A stretch of 64,000 bases of DNA from Spirochaetales bacterium (lineage in GTDB: Bacteria; Spirochaetota; Spirochaetia; DSM-2461). A model generated the notes under the pieces. That model saw only the letters and a program-made list of their open reading frames with translations, had not been told where the DNA came from and did not search any database. Below are positions 1-9,076 of this stretch, one piece after another; position 1 is the first letter of the stretch; every line of letters starts with the position of its first letter. Where the stretch lies: NCBI GenBank assembly GCA_028533045.1, contig JAQQAP010000047.1:1-64000 (forward strand), given 5' to 3'. Both the position numbers and the translations under genes were made by a program.

Positions 1-132
1 CAACAGATGATTCAACAGATGATTCAACAGATGATTCAACAGATGATTCAACAGATGATTCAACAGATGATTCAACAGATGATTCAACAGATGATTCAAC
101 AGATGATTCAACAGATGATTCAACAGATGATT
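1..132 (+). repeat. Tandem 12-bp repeat, 11 copies, coding for STDD
   Basis: Eleven perfect copies of CAACAGATGATT run head to tail from the first base. The array may continue outside the window. In the reading frame of the following gene each unit encodes Ser-Thr-Asp-Asp, giving an acidic, probably disordered linker. Because the unit is a multiple of three, gain or loss of copies would change linker length without shifting the frame. Confidence 0.97.
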
Positions 133-1412
133 CAACTATAGATGTCTCGAGTGTAACAGTGTCTCCATCTTCAGATACTCTTACCGTTGGAGAAACATTA
201 GAACTAACGGCAACTGTTTCTCCTGCCGAAGCAACGGATCAAGGCATCACTTGGTCGTCATCAGATTCATCAATCGCTACAGTTACTACCAATGGAATTG
301 TGGAAGCTATCTCAAGTTCCGAGGATTCCGTAACGATCACAGCAACATCCGATGATAATGATCAAATCTATGGTACTGCAATTATTACTGTAGAAGAAGC
401 AATTAGCATAACAGGATTTAGCATTACACCGGAAAACGATTATCTGACAGTAGGAGAAACATTAACTCTCACGACAACCTTTACTCCTTCCGACGCAACA
501 AATACAAATATTTCCTGGTCAACAACCGATTCTTCTATAGCAACGGTAAGTTCTGACGGAGAAATTACCGCAGAATCAGAGGGTGGGCCGGTAACCATTA
601 TTGCAATAACAGAAGACGGCGATTTTGTTGATACAATCAATGTTTCTGTTTCTAGTGATTCTATTGTACAAACAAACTCTAAAAATCTAACCTTTACTTA
701 CGATCATAATGGTGATTATTCAAGCATGGCCAGCAATATCTACGCTATCTGGATTGAAAATAAAACCTCCGGAGAAATACAGAATCTCTTTATTTGTGAT
801 AAAGCTCCTACAGGTAGCGGGCTTTCCGATGGGAGCAATGTATTAGCCTTTTGGAAAAACAGACCTTTTTGGGATTCAGCTGATAATTCTGTTGCAGATG
901 TAGTGACCAGTGCCACCATAGCAGAAACTGATTTTACCCTTAAAGATAGCGAACTTATCGTAGATGACGTTACTTATTCCTATGATGATTATTTCGGAGA
1001 ATCCGTAATTGATATGACCGTAGAGGAAAGGATGGGAGACCAATTTACTATCTATTTTGAGCAAGACCAGTCATGGGTCTATAACGATTGGTTTACTGGA
1101 TCAGGAGGAGATTCTCACGATTATGACCAACCTTCAATTATATACGCGGTTGATATAGATCTAACAGACAACACAACAACAGAATATACCCTTGAAGCTG
1201 TAGGTTGGACAACAATGTATGCCAATACAATAATCGATGGCTTAGGTACATTATCAGATGTTGGAAACTTCATTAATGAGATTCGCTATATAACTCATAG
1301 TAAAAGCGAAGATGATGATGGTAATGTTTCTTTTGGAGACGAAAACCTTTCTGAAAGTTCCCTACGCTGTATATCAAGCATCACCGTAACCGTAACAGAT
1401 ACAGAAGATTAG
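1..1412 (+). CDS. Cell-surface protein with STDD linker and two Big2 Ig-like domains (5' partial)
   Basis: The frame is open from base 3 to the stop at 1410-1412 (470 visible residues), so the gene begins upstream of the window. The GTG at 159 is internal. In order the visible part has about 43 residues of STDD repeats, two bacterial Ig-like group 2 domains (about residues 48-135 and 137-220, each with an LTVGETL motif and an ITWSS or ISWST strand), and a C-terminal domain of about 240 residues. That C-terminal domain is clearly homologous to the whole mature part of the next gene, with shared blocks such as IYAIW, NDWFT, GWTTMY and RYITHSK. It is probably a lipoprotein like its neighbour, but the N-terminus is not visible. 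Big2 domains are typical of surface adhesion or scaffold proteins. I do not recognise the C-terminal domain. The gene heads a rightward operon with short intergenic gaps. Confidence 0.85.
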   Translation, partial: TDDSTDDSTDDSTDDSTDDSTDDSTDDSTDDSTDDSTDDSTDDSTIDVSSVTVSPSSDTLTVGETLELTATVSPAEATDQGITWSSSDSSIATVTTNGIVEAISSSEDSVTITATSDDNDQIYGTAIITVEEAISITGFSITPENDYLTVGETLTLTTTFTPSDATNTNISWSTTDSSIATVSSDGEITAESEGGPVTIIAITEDGDFVDTINVSVSSDSIVQTNSKNLTFTYDHNGDYSSMASNIYAIWIENKTSGEIQNLFICDKAPTGSGLSDGSNVLAFWKNRPFWDSADNSVADVVTSATIAETDFTLKDSELIVDDVTYSYDDYFGESVIDMTVEERMGDQFTIYFEQDQSWVYNDWFTGSGGDSHDYDQPSIIYAVDIDLTDNTTTEYTLEAVGWTTMYANTIIDGLGTLSDVGNFINEIRYITHSKSEDDDGNVSFGDENLSESSLRCISSITVTVTDTED

Positions 1413-1421
1413 GATAAGAAA

Positions 1422-2123
1422 ATGAAAACAAAACTACGGAATATTTGTATACTAATGTTTGTCATGTTAGCAGCTTGCTGTGTCGAGCCGCCCACAGACC
1501 CAAACATAACCTTAGATTTCGACTACGATAATTCTCTGAACCCCACGAGTATGGGCAACATCTACGTCATCTGGCTAGAAAATGAAGCAGGAGACATCCA
1601 ACACCTCTTTGTAAGCAAAAAACTCATAAAGGGAGGCATTACCGATCAGGAACTAGCCCTCCCCCTCTGGCAGCTTTCCCGTTACAAAAAAGATAATAAG
1701 GACATGAAGAAAGATGTTAATGCCGTAACAGCAGCAACCCTTTCAAATCAGGACTTTACCATAACCGAATCGATTGATGAAGAAAGATTAGGAACCAGCT
1801 TCACTCTCTATATGGAAATAGACCAATCATTCCAGAAGAATGATTGGTTCACCGATGACTGGAAAGACCAGCCTGCAGTCCTCTATTCAGTTCAAATTGA
1901 CCTGGATAGTGCTCAGAAAGAGTATTCACTAAAACCTATCGGCTGGACCCCCATGTATGAAACGACTGTAGCCGGAGTTGTACGCGAGGTGGGAACCTTG
2001 GTTAATGATATGCGCTTCATAACCCATTCTAAAGTTGATGACACTCCCACGTTTGGAGAGGAAGATAAAAACAACAGTGCTATACGCTCTGTGGGGTCTA
2101 TCACAGTAACAATAAAAGAATAA
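1422..2123 (+). CDS. Lipoprotein paralogous to the C-terminal domain of the upstream gene
   Basis: 233 aa. A signal peptide ends in the lipobox L16-A-A-C19, so the mature protein should be a lipoprotein. The mature part aligns end to end with the last 240 residues of the preceding protein (IYVIWLEN, DQSFQKNDWFT, GWTPMY, RFITHSK, SITVTI), but the linker and Big2 domains are absent. It starts 10 bases after the upstream stop with GGATAAG as a plausible ribosome site. The pair therefore looks like a domain duplication within an operon. Function is not recognised. The conserved aromatic and acidic blocks suggest a folded ligand-binding or assembly domain, but nothing catalytic is evident. Confidence 0.8.
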   Translation: MKTKLRNICILMFVMLAACCVEPPTDPNITLDFDYDNSLNPTSMGNIYVIWLENEAGDIQHLFVSKKLIKGGITDQELALPLWQLSRYKKDNKDMKKDVNAVTAATLSNQDFTITESIDEERLGTSFTLYMEIDQSFQKNDWFTDDWKDQPAVLYSVQIDLDSAQKEYSLKPIGWTPMYETTVAGVVREVGTLVNDMRFITHSKVDDTPTFGEEDKNNSAIRSVGSITVTIKE

Positions 2124-2125
2124 AA

Positions 2126-3184
2126 ATGTTACTCCTTCACCTATACGAACTAAAGAGATACCGAATAATCCCTTATATTCTCCTGGCTATTGTATTAGGG
2201 GGAATGCTCTTCTTTGGACTCAGGCAAAAAGGCGATGATCCTACAAATAATTTATCATGGGAAGCTGAGGGGGGTCTTAAATTCACCTCCCCATCCCTGG
2301 CCTATACAGAGACAGGTTTTAAATTACCTCAATATGATGAAATAGCCTCAATTGATCTGACCATTTCTCCAAAAGATATTTCAAGCTCGGCTCTTCAAAT
2401 AATTCTTATGATCTATAATGAGACTAAAGATGAACAGTTTGTCATAGGTTTAAGAGGTGAAAATATTGTAGTATTACAAGGCAACGATTACGACAAGAAC
2501 AATGGTTCAAACCAATTAATCGCTCATATGGGAATAACCGACTCAAAAGAACAAATACATATTGAAACGGGAAAAAATGGAACGATTATCTCATTAAATG
2601 GCAAAATAATAGCCGAAAAAAAACAGCTAAACTTGATGCTCCCTACAAATAATGAAAGTTCACGCCTTATTCTAGGAAGTAACATTAAAAGCCAATATGG
2701 CTGGAACGGTATTATTTATGATCTAAAACTTACAAGTATAAATAACTACAGCATCACCTACAATTTCTGTTGCCCTCCCACAGAATTAATTCATGAAACA
2801 AATGGACAGACTCCAGCACTTTATCTTCCAGGAGAAAGGCCTATTTTGGAAAATAATTTTCTACGACTCCCAAAGTTTAATGAAACGGCTCTGTTAGAAC
2901 TTATATCAGATATATTCATTAATCTATTAGGCTTCATTCCATTAGGTTCAATTCTATATCTTATGATTGGACGCAATCGTAAGAAGGGAAATCTTATAGT
3001 AATGGGTTTAATTATTCTTTATAGTCTCTATTTCGAAACTGTACAGGTATGGCTCCCCACCCGTAATTCTTCCTTACTTGATCTTATTATGAATTGCGTT
3101 GGCGGTTACATAGGGATAATAATAGCGACAAAGTACGGAAACTTAATAAAAAAAATCAAACGGAATGTACCTGATACTTGTTAA
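2126..3184 (+). CDS. VanZ-family membrane protein with LamG-like extracytoplasmic domain
   Basis: 352 aa. One N-terminal membrane segment (about 15-33) is followed by a soluble domain of about 170 residues that resembles a concanavalin A/LamG beta-sandwich (SLNGKI and RLILGSN motifs). After it come hydrophobic segments with the VanZ signature: NLLGFIPLG, FETVQVWLPTR, and SSLLDLIMN-GGYIG. VanZ proteins are small membrane proteins of uncertain biochemical role, the founder giving teicoplanin resistance. The inserted LamG-like domain suggests contact with a cell-envelope glycan (inference). The start lies two bases after the previous stop and the 3' end overlaps the next gene by seven bases, implying translational coupling. 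The next gene is a paralogue with the same architecture. Confidence 0.85.
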   Translation: MLLLHLYELKRYRIIPYILLAIVLGGMLFFGLRQKGDDPTNNLSWEAEGGLKFTSPSLAYTETGFKLPQYDEIASIDLTISPKDISSSALQIILMIYNETKDEQFVIGLRGENIVVLQGNDYDKNNGSNQLIAHMGITDSKEQIHIETGKNGTIISLNGKIIAEKKQLNLMLPTNNESSRLILGSNIKSQYGWNGIIYDLKLTSINNYSITYNFCCPPTELIHETNGQTPALYLPGERPILENNFLRLPKFNETALLELISDIFINLLGFIPLGSILYLMIGRNRKKGNLIVMGLIILYSLYFETVQVWLPTRNSSLLDLIMNCVGGYIGIIIATKYGNLIKKIKRNVPDTC

Positions 3185-4227
3185 AATTAATAAAGAGATT
3201 ATTACCCTATACAAATAAAATATTATTATTCCTCTTTCTTACCATGCTTTTCGCCGGTTTACGTCCAAAAGGATATGACTCAAAAAATAACATTGCATGG
3301 GATACAGAAGGAGGCTTAATCTTCCAACCTATCTCCATTGCATATACCGAAAAAGGCATTCCCCTACCTCCTTCAGACAGTGATTTTAGTCTAGATATCA
3401 CAATGGATTTAAATTACAATAAAGGAAGCTCCTTTCAGGTTATTCTACTTCTATACGGGGATAATCGTTGGGAGCAAATAGCTCTCTGTCTTTGGGATAA
3501 TTCACTCGTATTCCTAAATGGCTGGGACTATAGTGACCGAAGGAATTCACCAAAAATGTCTATACCTCTAAAAGATGGTGAAGAATATATCAATCTTCTT
3601 ATAGAATCTGGTGTTGACGGCACCCGGGCTTATATAAATGGGAAACTACGTGAATATAGTTCTGAATTAACCATAACTTTTCCCTCTAATCGTGATGCCA
3701 CACGGCTCATATTAGGAAGTGAAGCAAGAGGTTACAACGCCTATTGTGGAACAATATATGAATTGGCCCTCTCAGATTTAAATGGAAAAAGCTATTTTTT
3801 CTACGACTTCATGCACACCACTCAAGAAAAGGAAGTAAATGATTTTAATGGTGTGGGCCTCTCCCTAAATATTCCAGCTAGACGGCCCATTCTAGTTAAA
3901 CGTTTCCTTCAAAGACCACGCCTTTGGCAACTTCGTCGAACACTTCTTCAGTTAGATATGGTCATTAATCTCATAGGCTTCATTCCCTTGGGATTTTTCC
4001 TTTATCTGTTTCTACATAAATACATTAGTAATCAAAAAATAATGACTTTTCTTGTAAGCCTATCGTTAATATTTCTTTTTTCACTTTTCCTGGAAACAAT
4101 TCAGGTTTGGATCCCGACTAGGGATTCCTCTTTCCTTGACTTGTTTCTCAACTCCTGGGGCGGGCTAATCGGCGTGATAACTGCAATCTTTTTTTCAAAA
4201 TATCCTAATAGCTTAGACTATGAATAA
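3178..4227 (+). CDS. VanZ-family membrane protein with LamG-like domain, second copy
   Basis: 349 aa with the same layout as the preceding gene: an N-terminal membrane segment, a GLRPKGYDSKNN junction, a LamG-like domain (AYINGKL, RLILGSE) and the VanZ block (NLIGFIPLGF, LETIQVWIPTRDSSFLDL). The start used is TTG, overlapping the upstream gene by seven bases. It is favoured because the N-terminus then matches the paralogue. The 3' end overlaps the esterase gene by eight bases. The two copies have diverged considerably outside the motifs, so the duplication is not recent. Confidence 0.83.
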   Translation: MLKLIKRLLPYTNKILLFLFLTMLFAGLRPKGYDSKNNIAWDTEGGLIFQPISIAYTEKGIPLPPSDSDFSLDITMDLNYNKGSSFQVILLLYGDNRWEQIALCLWDNSLVFLNGWDYSDRRNSPKMSIPLKDGEEYINLLIESGVDGTRAYINGKLREYSSELTITFPSNRDATRLILGSEARGYNAYCGTIYELALSDLNGKSYFFYDFMHTTQEKEVNDFNGVGLSLNIPARRPILVKRFLQRPRLWQLRRTLLQLDMVINLIGFIPLGFFLYLFLHKYISNQKIMTFLVSLSLIFLFSLFLETIQVWIPTRDSSFLDLFLNSWGGLIGVITAIFFSKYPNSLDYE

Positions 4228-5053
4228 ATCAATAAATAAATATTTATCTTTACTATTAATATTAACTCTATCTGTGTTCTCCTATATCAATAGACAGGAG
4301 ATCAAAAGATACTACCTTGCAATTAAAACCAATAGTACATCATTTAAATCAAACGAAATTGACGGCGAATTAAAATATAGGATATTTGAACCAAAGGATT
4401 TATCCAGGGAAGTACCTCTTATTATTTATTTACATGGAGCAGCTCAAAGAGGAGAAGATAACATAAAACAACTTGATGATGTAGCTTTTGCATTTACTTC
4501 AAAAAAAGTACAAAAAAACTATCCATGTTATTTTATTGCCCCTAAGCATAATTCAAAAGAAGGCTATTGGATTAACTACATTGATAAGCCTGGTCCTCTA
4601 GGTCACTATTCACAAAAAACGATGAAGGAGTCCGATGAAGAAAAACTAATTGTGGAGTTAATAGTAAAACTAATGAATGAGAAGCCTATAGATCCCTCAA
4701 GAATATACATTACGGGCTACTCTATGGGCGCTACAGGAACATGGGATATTATTTCCAGATACCCGGACCTTTTTGCTGCAGCAATACCAATTGCGGGATT
4801 AACTGATACAGCTACAGCATGCAAACTTAACAATATAGGAATATGGATACATCATGGAATGTTAGATCCTCTCGTCCCTATTGAAATAAGTACCGAAATG
4901 GCGCAAGAACTTGAAAAATACAATAATAATGTAATGATGACTGCTTACCCAAATAAAGGACATGGTATAATCCACGAAGTATATAGTAATAACAAAGTAA
5001 TTGAATGGCTCTTTTCTCAAACTATACTCATAAAAGAACCAAAAACTAATTAG
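4220..5053 (+). CDS. Exported alpha/beta-hydrolase (PHB depolymerase/COG4099-like esterase)
   Basis: 277 aa. An N-terminal hydrophobic segment (about 8-24) acts as signal or anchor. The alpha/beta-hydrolase core is clear: LIIYLHGAAQRGED is the oxyanion-hole region, GYSMG is the nucleophile elbow (Ser), HHGMLDPLVP carries the Asp, and NKGHGI carries the His. The closest families are predicted peptidases/esterases of the COG4099 or feruloyl-esterase type. The substrate cannot be read from sequence. As last gene of the rightward operon of Big2, VanZ and LamG proteins it may act on envelope or extracellular glycan esters (inference). It converges on the next, leftward gene with 24 bases between the stops. 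Confidence 0.82.
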   Translation: MNKSINKYLSLLLILTLSVFSYINRQEIKRYYLAIKTNSTSFKSNEIDGELKYRIFEPKDLSREVPLIIYLHGAAQRGEDNIKQLDDVAFAFTSKKVQKNYPCYFIAPKHNSKEGYWINYIDKPGPLGHYSQKTMKESDEEKLIVELIVKLMNEKPIDPSRIYITGYSMGATGTWDIISRYPDLFAAAIPIAGLTDTATACKLNNIGIWIHHGMLDPLVPIEISTEMAQELEKYNNNVMMTAYPNKGHGIIHEVYSNNKVIEWLFSQTILIKEPKTN

Positions 5054-5077
5054 GTCATAATTTTTCAATCTTCATCA

Positions 5078-7810
5078 TTATTTTTTATTTACAAAATCCC
5101 GAAACTTTAATTCCAACTCTTCCCATATTGAATACAACACTGTTCCACCGATTGTAACAATTATTGTAAACAAAGGTAATGTAAAAGATAATCCAATATG
5201 TAACAATGAAACATATATTAACCAGTGTGTTAAATAAATATAAAGAGAAGCACTAGAAATAGATGTAATAATTCGTGATAGGAAATAAGGTAAAAATAAT
5301 AATTTCTCAAAGAATAATAAGAGTGTAACAGAAAAAAAGACAGCCCAAACTCCATCAATAGTATTTGAATAAGCTAATACTATAGAAAAAAACAAGGAGC
5401 AAATAAAAACAATGCCTATTTCTTTATTATTTTTTGCAACAGCAATTAATATACCCAAAAAAACTGTTGATAAATGAGTAGCAGGATGATATGTCCAAAT
5501 ACTAAGAAAAGGAATCCCAGTAGTTAAATATTCTGGATTTAACATTACTGGTAAAATAAAACGAGCAGCAAACGTTATTGAAACGAATATTAATGTAATT
5601 AAAAATGTTCTATTGTACCAAACCTCTCTGATTTTATTTATTGATAAGAAACCCCACAATATAAGAAGGATTTGAATATAGCAAGCAATGAACCACATTG
5701 CAATATTTTTACCCGTTTGATCCAAACTATAATCAAAAAGATTTGCATAATATAAAATTGTTGATATATGTCTTGGATTATTATATAGATAGAGTAGAAC
5801 TAGTAATGGAAAAGATATTATTATTATTTTTCCAATATAATTTCTAAGTCGCCTAACATCTCCTGTCATTAAGATATTTGAAAGTTGAAATTTTCCAAAA
5901 TTATAGCCTACTAATAATAAAAAAACATGGATATCACCTTTTACGATAAAACCTTTCCAACCTATATGAGACGCGACAACTGAAATTATAGCAACTGCAC
6001 GTAATATAATATCAGGAGATAATGGAGAAAATTTGAAATACGACCTCCAGTTCTTATTCTCACTTGATTTTTCACTTCTCTTTGCCAAAAAAGAAATTGT
6101 CATTTGAGCCCAATCGGTAGGAACATTACTAAATTCTTTCTGTAGTTTATATAGGACTCGCATTGACGTAATACTATCACCACCATAATCTAAAAAACTT
6201 CCATCCATATTATCGATTGGTATATCGAGAGCATTTCTAAAGATTGTAGCAATTCTTTCTTCTTGAGGAGAAGAAAATTCCACATTTTGAGAATTATCAC
6301 TGTCAACCTGAGTTTTCATTGAGGTTAATTTTTTACGATCTATCTTATCATTTGGGGTCAACGGAAACTCATCCACAACAACAAATACATTAGGAACCAT
6401 ATAAGTTGGCAAAAAATTAGAAAGAGACTTTCTTATTCTTTGCTCCTTAAAATCCTTATTATTTACTACAACTACATAAGCAACAAGCTGCTTATTACCA
6501 AAAGCTCCCTCCTTTGCAACAACCACCGCATTTCGAACAGAAGGCTCCTTTACCAAAGCGGCCTCAATCTCACCCAGTTCAATTCGGAATCCCCTAATCT
6601 TTACTTGAAAATCAGATCGTCCCATATATTCAAGAATTCCCTCTTCATTTAAGGAACAAACATCTCCTGTTTTATAGATTCTTTCAGAGGAACCATCCGC
6701 TCTGACATATTCTATAAAGCGTTGCGAAGTTAATTCAGGACGATTAAAATACCCCAAAGAAAGACCATCGCCTCCAATATATAAATCCCCTTCTTCTCCA
6801 TCTGAAACTGGATTAAGCGATTCATTAAGAATATAAACTGATGTATTATCTATAGGCTTACCGATCAAAGGTTTTTCATCTTTACTTGTAATTCTATATA
6901 TTGTAGACCAAATGGTTGTTTCCGTAGGACCATACATGTTCCATACTTCCTGAGCCTGGTCAAATAAATAAGAAGCTAAATCCTGAGATAAAGCCTCTCC
7001 TCCACAGAGGATTTTCTTAACTGAATTATTTACCCATTCCGCATCTCGTAACATACTATAAGAAGCAGGAGTAGCCTGCATCATGGTAACTTTATTTTTA
7101 TTGATAATTTCAATGAGAGAAAGGGGATTTTTTGATTGTTCAGATGTTGCTAAAACAACTGTTGCACCCGAGATGAGTGGTAAATATAACTCCAACCCGG
7201 AAATATCAAAGGATAAAGTAGTCAAAGCCAACAAACGATCCTCATGAGTAATACCTGGTTCTTTACTCATGGATACCAGGAAATTCAATAAAGCCTTATG
7301 CTGAATCTGTACGCCCTTAGGATTACCTGTTGAACCTGATGTATAAATCATATAGGCCAAATCATCACCGGTGATTACTATTTCTGGATTTTTCTTATCT
7401 TGCTTTTTTATTTTAGAAGCTGCGGAATCTAGAGTAAGCAGTTCTAGATTATCTTTTATTTGAAAAATCCGTATAAGATTCTTTTGTGAGATAATAGTTC
7501 TGAGACCTGAATCCTCAACCATATACTGTAAACGGGAGACAGGAAAATTTGGATCTAATGGAATATAAGATGCCCCAATTTTCAAAAGCCCTAATATCGA
7601 AGGTAAAAGAAACTCATTTCGTTCAAGACATATTCCTACCATGTCACCTGAAGAAATCCCTTTTGAAAGAAAGTAGTTTGAATACTTATTAGATAACTCA
7701 TTCAACTCGGAATAGTTGAACTCTCCATTCTGTGTAATTATAGCAATATTATCGTTATTTTCTGATATCTCTTCGAACAGTCTAATAAATGAATGACTAG
7801 TGGTACTCAT
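5078..7810 (-). CDS. NRPS-like fusion: glycine-type adenylation domain, carrier domain, membrane acyltransferase-3
   Basis: 910 aa in three parts. The adenylation domain (about 1-500) has YTSGSTGNPKG (A3), SFDISGLE (A4, Asp202), NMYGPTETT (A5), YKTGD and GRSDFQVKIRGFRIE (A7-A8) and NDKIDRKKL (A10 Lys). A carrier domain follows, with the phosphopantetheine serine in DYGGDS (Ser546). The last 310 residues are a multi-pass acyltransferase-3 (OafA-like) domain with the R-x10-H motif LRAVAIISVVASH. Aligned by eye to GrsA, the pocket residues read D-I-L-Q-L-G-M-I-W, which matches the glycine code as I know it. The protein should activate glycine, hold it as a thioester and pass it to a membrane-bound acceptor. 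AlmE-AlmF-AlmG (glycine onto lipid A) and DltA-DltC-DltB are functional analogues. A GGGGGAGA ribosome site precedes the ATG. The gene is AT-rich. Confidence 0.88.
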   Translation of the reverse strand: MSTTSHSFIRLFEEISENNDNIAIITQNGEFNYSELNELSNKYSNYFLSKGISSGDMVGICLERNEFLLPSILGLLKIGASYIPLDPNFPVSRLQYMVEDSGLRTIISQKNLIRIFQIKDNLELLTLDSAASKIKKQDKKNPEIVITGDDLAYMIYTSGSTGNPKGVQIQHKALLNFLVSMSKEPGITHEDRLLALTTLSFDISGLELYLPLISGATVVLATSEQSKNPLSLIEIINKNKVTMMQATPASYSMLRDAEWVNNSVKKILCGGEALSQDLASYLFDQAQEVWNMYGPTETTIWSTIYRITSKDEKPLIGKPIDNTSVYILNESLNPVSDGEEGDLYIGGDGLSLGYFNRPELTSQRFIEYVRADGSSERIYKTGDVCSLNEEGILEYMGRSDFQVKIRGFRIELGEIEAALVKEPSVRNAVVVAKEGAFGNKQLVAYVVVVNNKDFKEQRIRKSLSNFLPTYMVPNVFVVVDEFPLTPNDKIDRKKLTSMKTQVDSDNSQNVEFSSPQEERIATIFRNALDIPIDNMDGSFLDYGGDSITSMRVLYKLQKEFSNVPTDWAQMTISFLAKRSEKSSENKNWRSYFKFSPLSPDIILRAVAIISVVASHIGWKGFIVKGDIHVFLLLVGYNFGKFQLSNILMTGDVRRLRNYIGKIIIISFPLLVLLYLYNNPRHISTILYYANLFDYSLDQTGKNIAMWFIACYIQILLILWGFLSINKIREVWYNRTFLITLIFVSITFAARFILPVMLNPEYLTTGIPFLSIWTYHPATHLSTVFLGILIAVAKNNKEIGIVFICSLFFSIVLAYSNTIDGVWAVFFSVTLLLFFEKLLFLPYFLSRIITSISSASLYIYLTHWLIYVSLLHIGLSFTLPLFTIIVTIGGTVLYSIWEELELKFRDFVNKK

Positions 7811-7913
7811 GTCTCCCCCATTATTCTTTGCAAATATACCACATTATGTATAAATAAACGACACATCCCCCCCACTCCTTGCCAAATCCCCCCAACAAGA
7901 CTAAAATTACCCT

Positions 7914-8417
7914 ATGCCAACCCCCGATTCAGACCTATTCCTAAGCCAATCCCAACTCATTGACCAAAACTTCAACAACCTGGTCCTCTCTTTTTCTACC
8001 GTAGAAGACAAATACCTGGACAGCACCTCCATCAACTACGCCACCTTCGAGGACGTAACCTTCAAAAAGTGCCATTTTGACATTTGCCTTATGGAGCAGT
8101 GCCAATTTACCAACTGCCGCTTCGAAGGAGTCCGCATGACCCACTCCCTGGCGGCAGGCTCTACCTTCCAGGATTGCCTCTTTACCGACTGCGACTTAAT
8201 CAGTATTAACTTTAACGGCATAGACGCCCTGTATACCCGCTGGGAGGCTTCCGATCTCTACTATTCTCGCTTCATATCTTCCCGCCTAAATGGGGCTAAG
8301 TTTCACGACTGCAATCTTAAACGGGTCGATTTTTCCCACTCCCTGCGCACGGACGTTTCCTTTAAAAGCTCCAACGTTCAGGATGCTTACCTGGGCCGGA
8401 AAGGAGATGAACAATGA
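7914..8417 (+). CDS. Pentapeptide-repeat protein
   Basis: 167 aa, soluble, no signal peptide. Successive A/C-(D/N)-(L/F)-x-x units are visible from about residue 40 to 160, for example FEDVTFKKCHFDICLMEQCQF, FTDCDL, and AKFHDCNLKRVDF. Such repeats form a right-handed quadrilateral beta-helix. Known members include Qnr/MfpA DNA mimics, but most have no assigned role. The stop overlaps the start of the next gene (ATGA), so the two are translationally coupled. Base composition is GC-richer than the preceding AT-rich region, so this marks a compositional boundary. Confidence 0.85.
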   Translation: MPTPDSDLFLSQSQLIDQNFNNLVLSFSTVEDKYLDSTSINYATFEDVTFKKCHFDICLMEQCQFTNCRFEGVRMTHSLAAGSTFQDCLFTDCDLISINFNGIDALYTRWEASDLYYSRFISSRLNGAKFHDCNLKRVDFSHSLRTDVSFKSSNVQDAYLGRKGDEQ

Positions 8418-9046
8418 TTGTAAAATGCCATTTTGCCATTGTAGGGCTAAGCAATACTTTCCTGATTGGTGAAGCCGGCGGGGGCGAAGCTATCATGGTA
8501 GACCCCAGCCGCTTTGACGTCCCCCTCCTAAAGATGATAGAGGACAACAACTTCTACGTTAAGTCGGTCCTCATCACCCATAATCATGAGAACCACGTAC
8601 ACGGCCTCAAAACCATGTCCAAAATATATGACTTTAATATCTACGCCTCCGAACCGGAAGTAATGGGATTCGAAACCATACAGGTATCGGAGGGCCATCC
8701 CTTTGAGTGCTGCGGCATGAAAGTAGAGCCCATTCATGTGCGCGGTCATACCCAGGATTCACTCATATTCAAGGTCCGCAATTTCCTCTTTACCGGAGAC
8801 CTTCTCTCCGCTGGCCGCGTGGGTACCTCAAAAGGGGCCCGGGCAAAGGAACACATGTACCGCGACCTCTCCACTAAAATAGACACCCTCGACGGAGAAA
8901 CCATCATCTTCCCCGGCCACGGCCCACCCTCAACCCTGGCCATCGAACAAAAAACAAACCCCGCCTTCTGGGAATTCGCCGACCTTCCCCCCGAACCGGA
9001 GGAGGCCGATGATATTCCTGTAGAGGTAATTGATTTTGATATTTGA
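8414..9046 (+). CDS. Metallo-beta-lactamase-fold hydrolase with variant zinc motif
   Basis: 210 aa, cytoplasmic. The fold motifs are THNHENH (residues 55-61), HVRGHTQDS, FLFTGDLLSAG and FPGHGP, the order seen in glyoxalase-II-like and persulfide-dioxygenase-like MBL proteins. The canonical HxHxDH is here HxHxNH: Asp60 is replaced by Asn, which should weaken the second metal site. The substrate is unknown. It overlaps the pentapeptide gene by four bases, so the two probably function together. Confidence 0.82.
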   Translation: MIVKCHFAIVGLSNTFLIGEAGGGEAIMVDPSRFDVPLLKMIEDNNFYVKSVLITHNHENHVHGLKTMSKIYDFNIYASEPEVMGFETIQVSEGHPFECCGMKVEPIHVRGHTQDSLIFKVRNFLFTGDLLSAGRVGTSKGARAKEHMYRDLSTKIDTLDGETIIFPGHGPPSTLAIEQKTNPAFWEFADLPPEPEEADDIPVEVIDFDI

Positions 9047-9076
9047 TTCGTTCATTTTGAATGAGGTAATCTTCTA

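Noticed and set aside
1..132. CRISPR array
   Set aside because: Units are 12 bp with no spacers; it is a coding tandem repeat.
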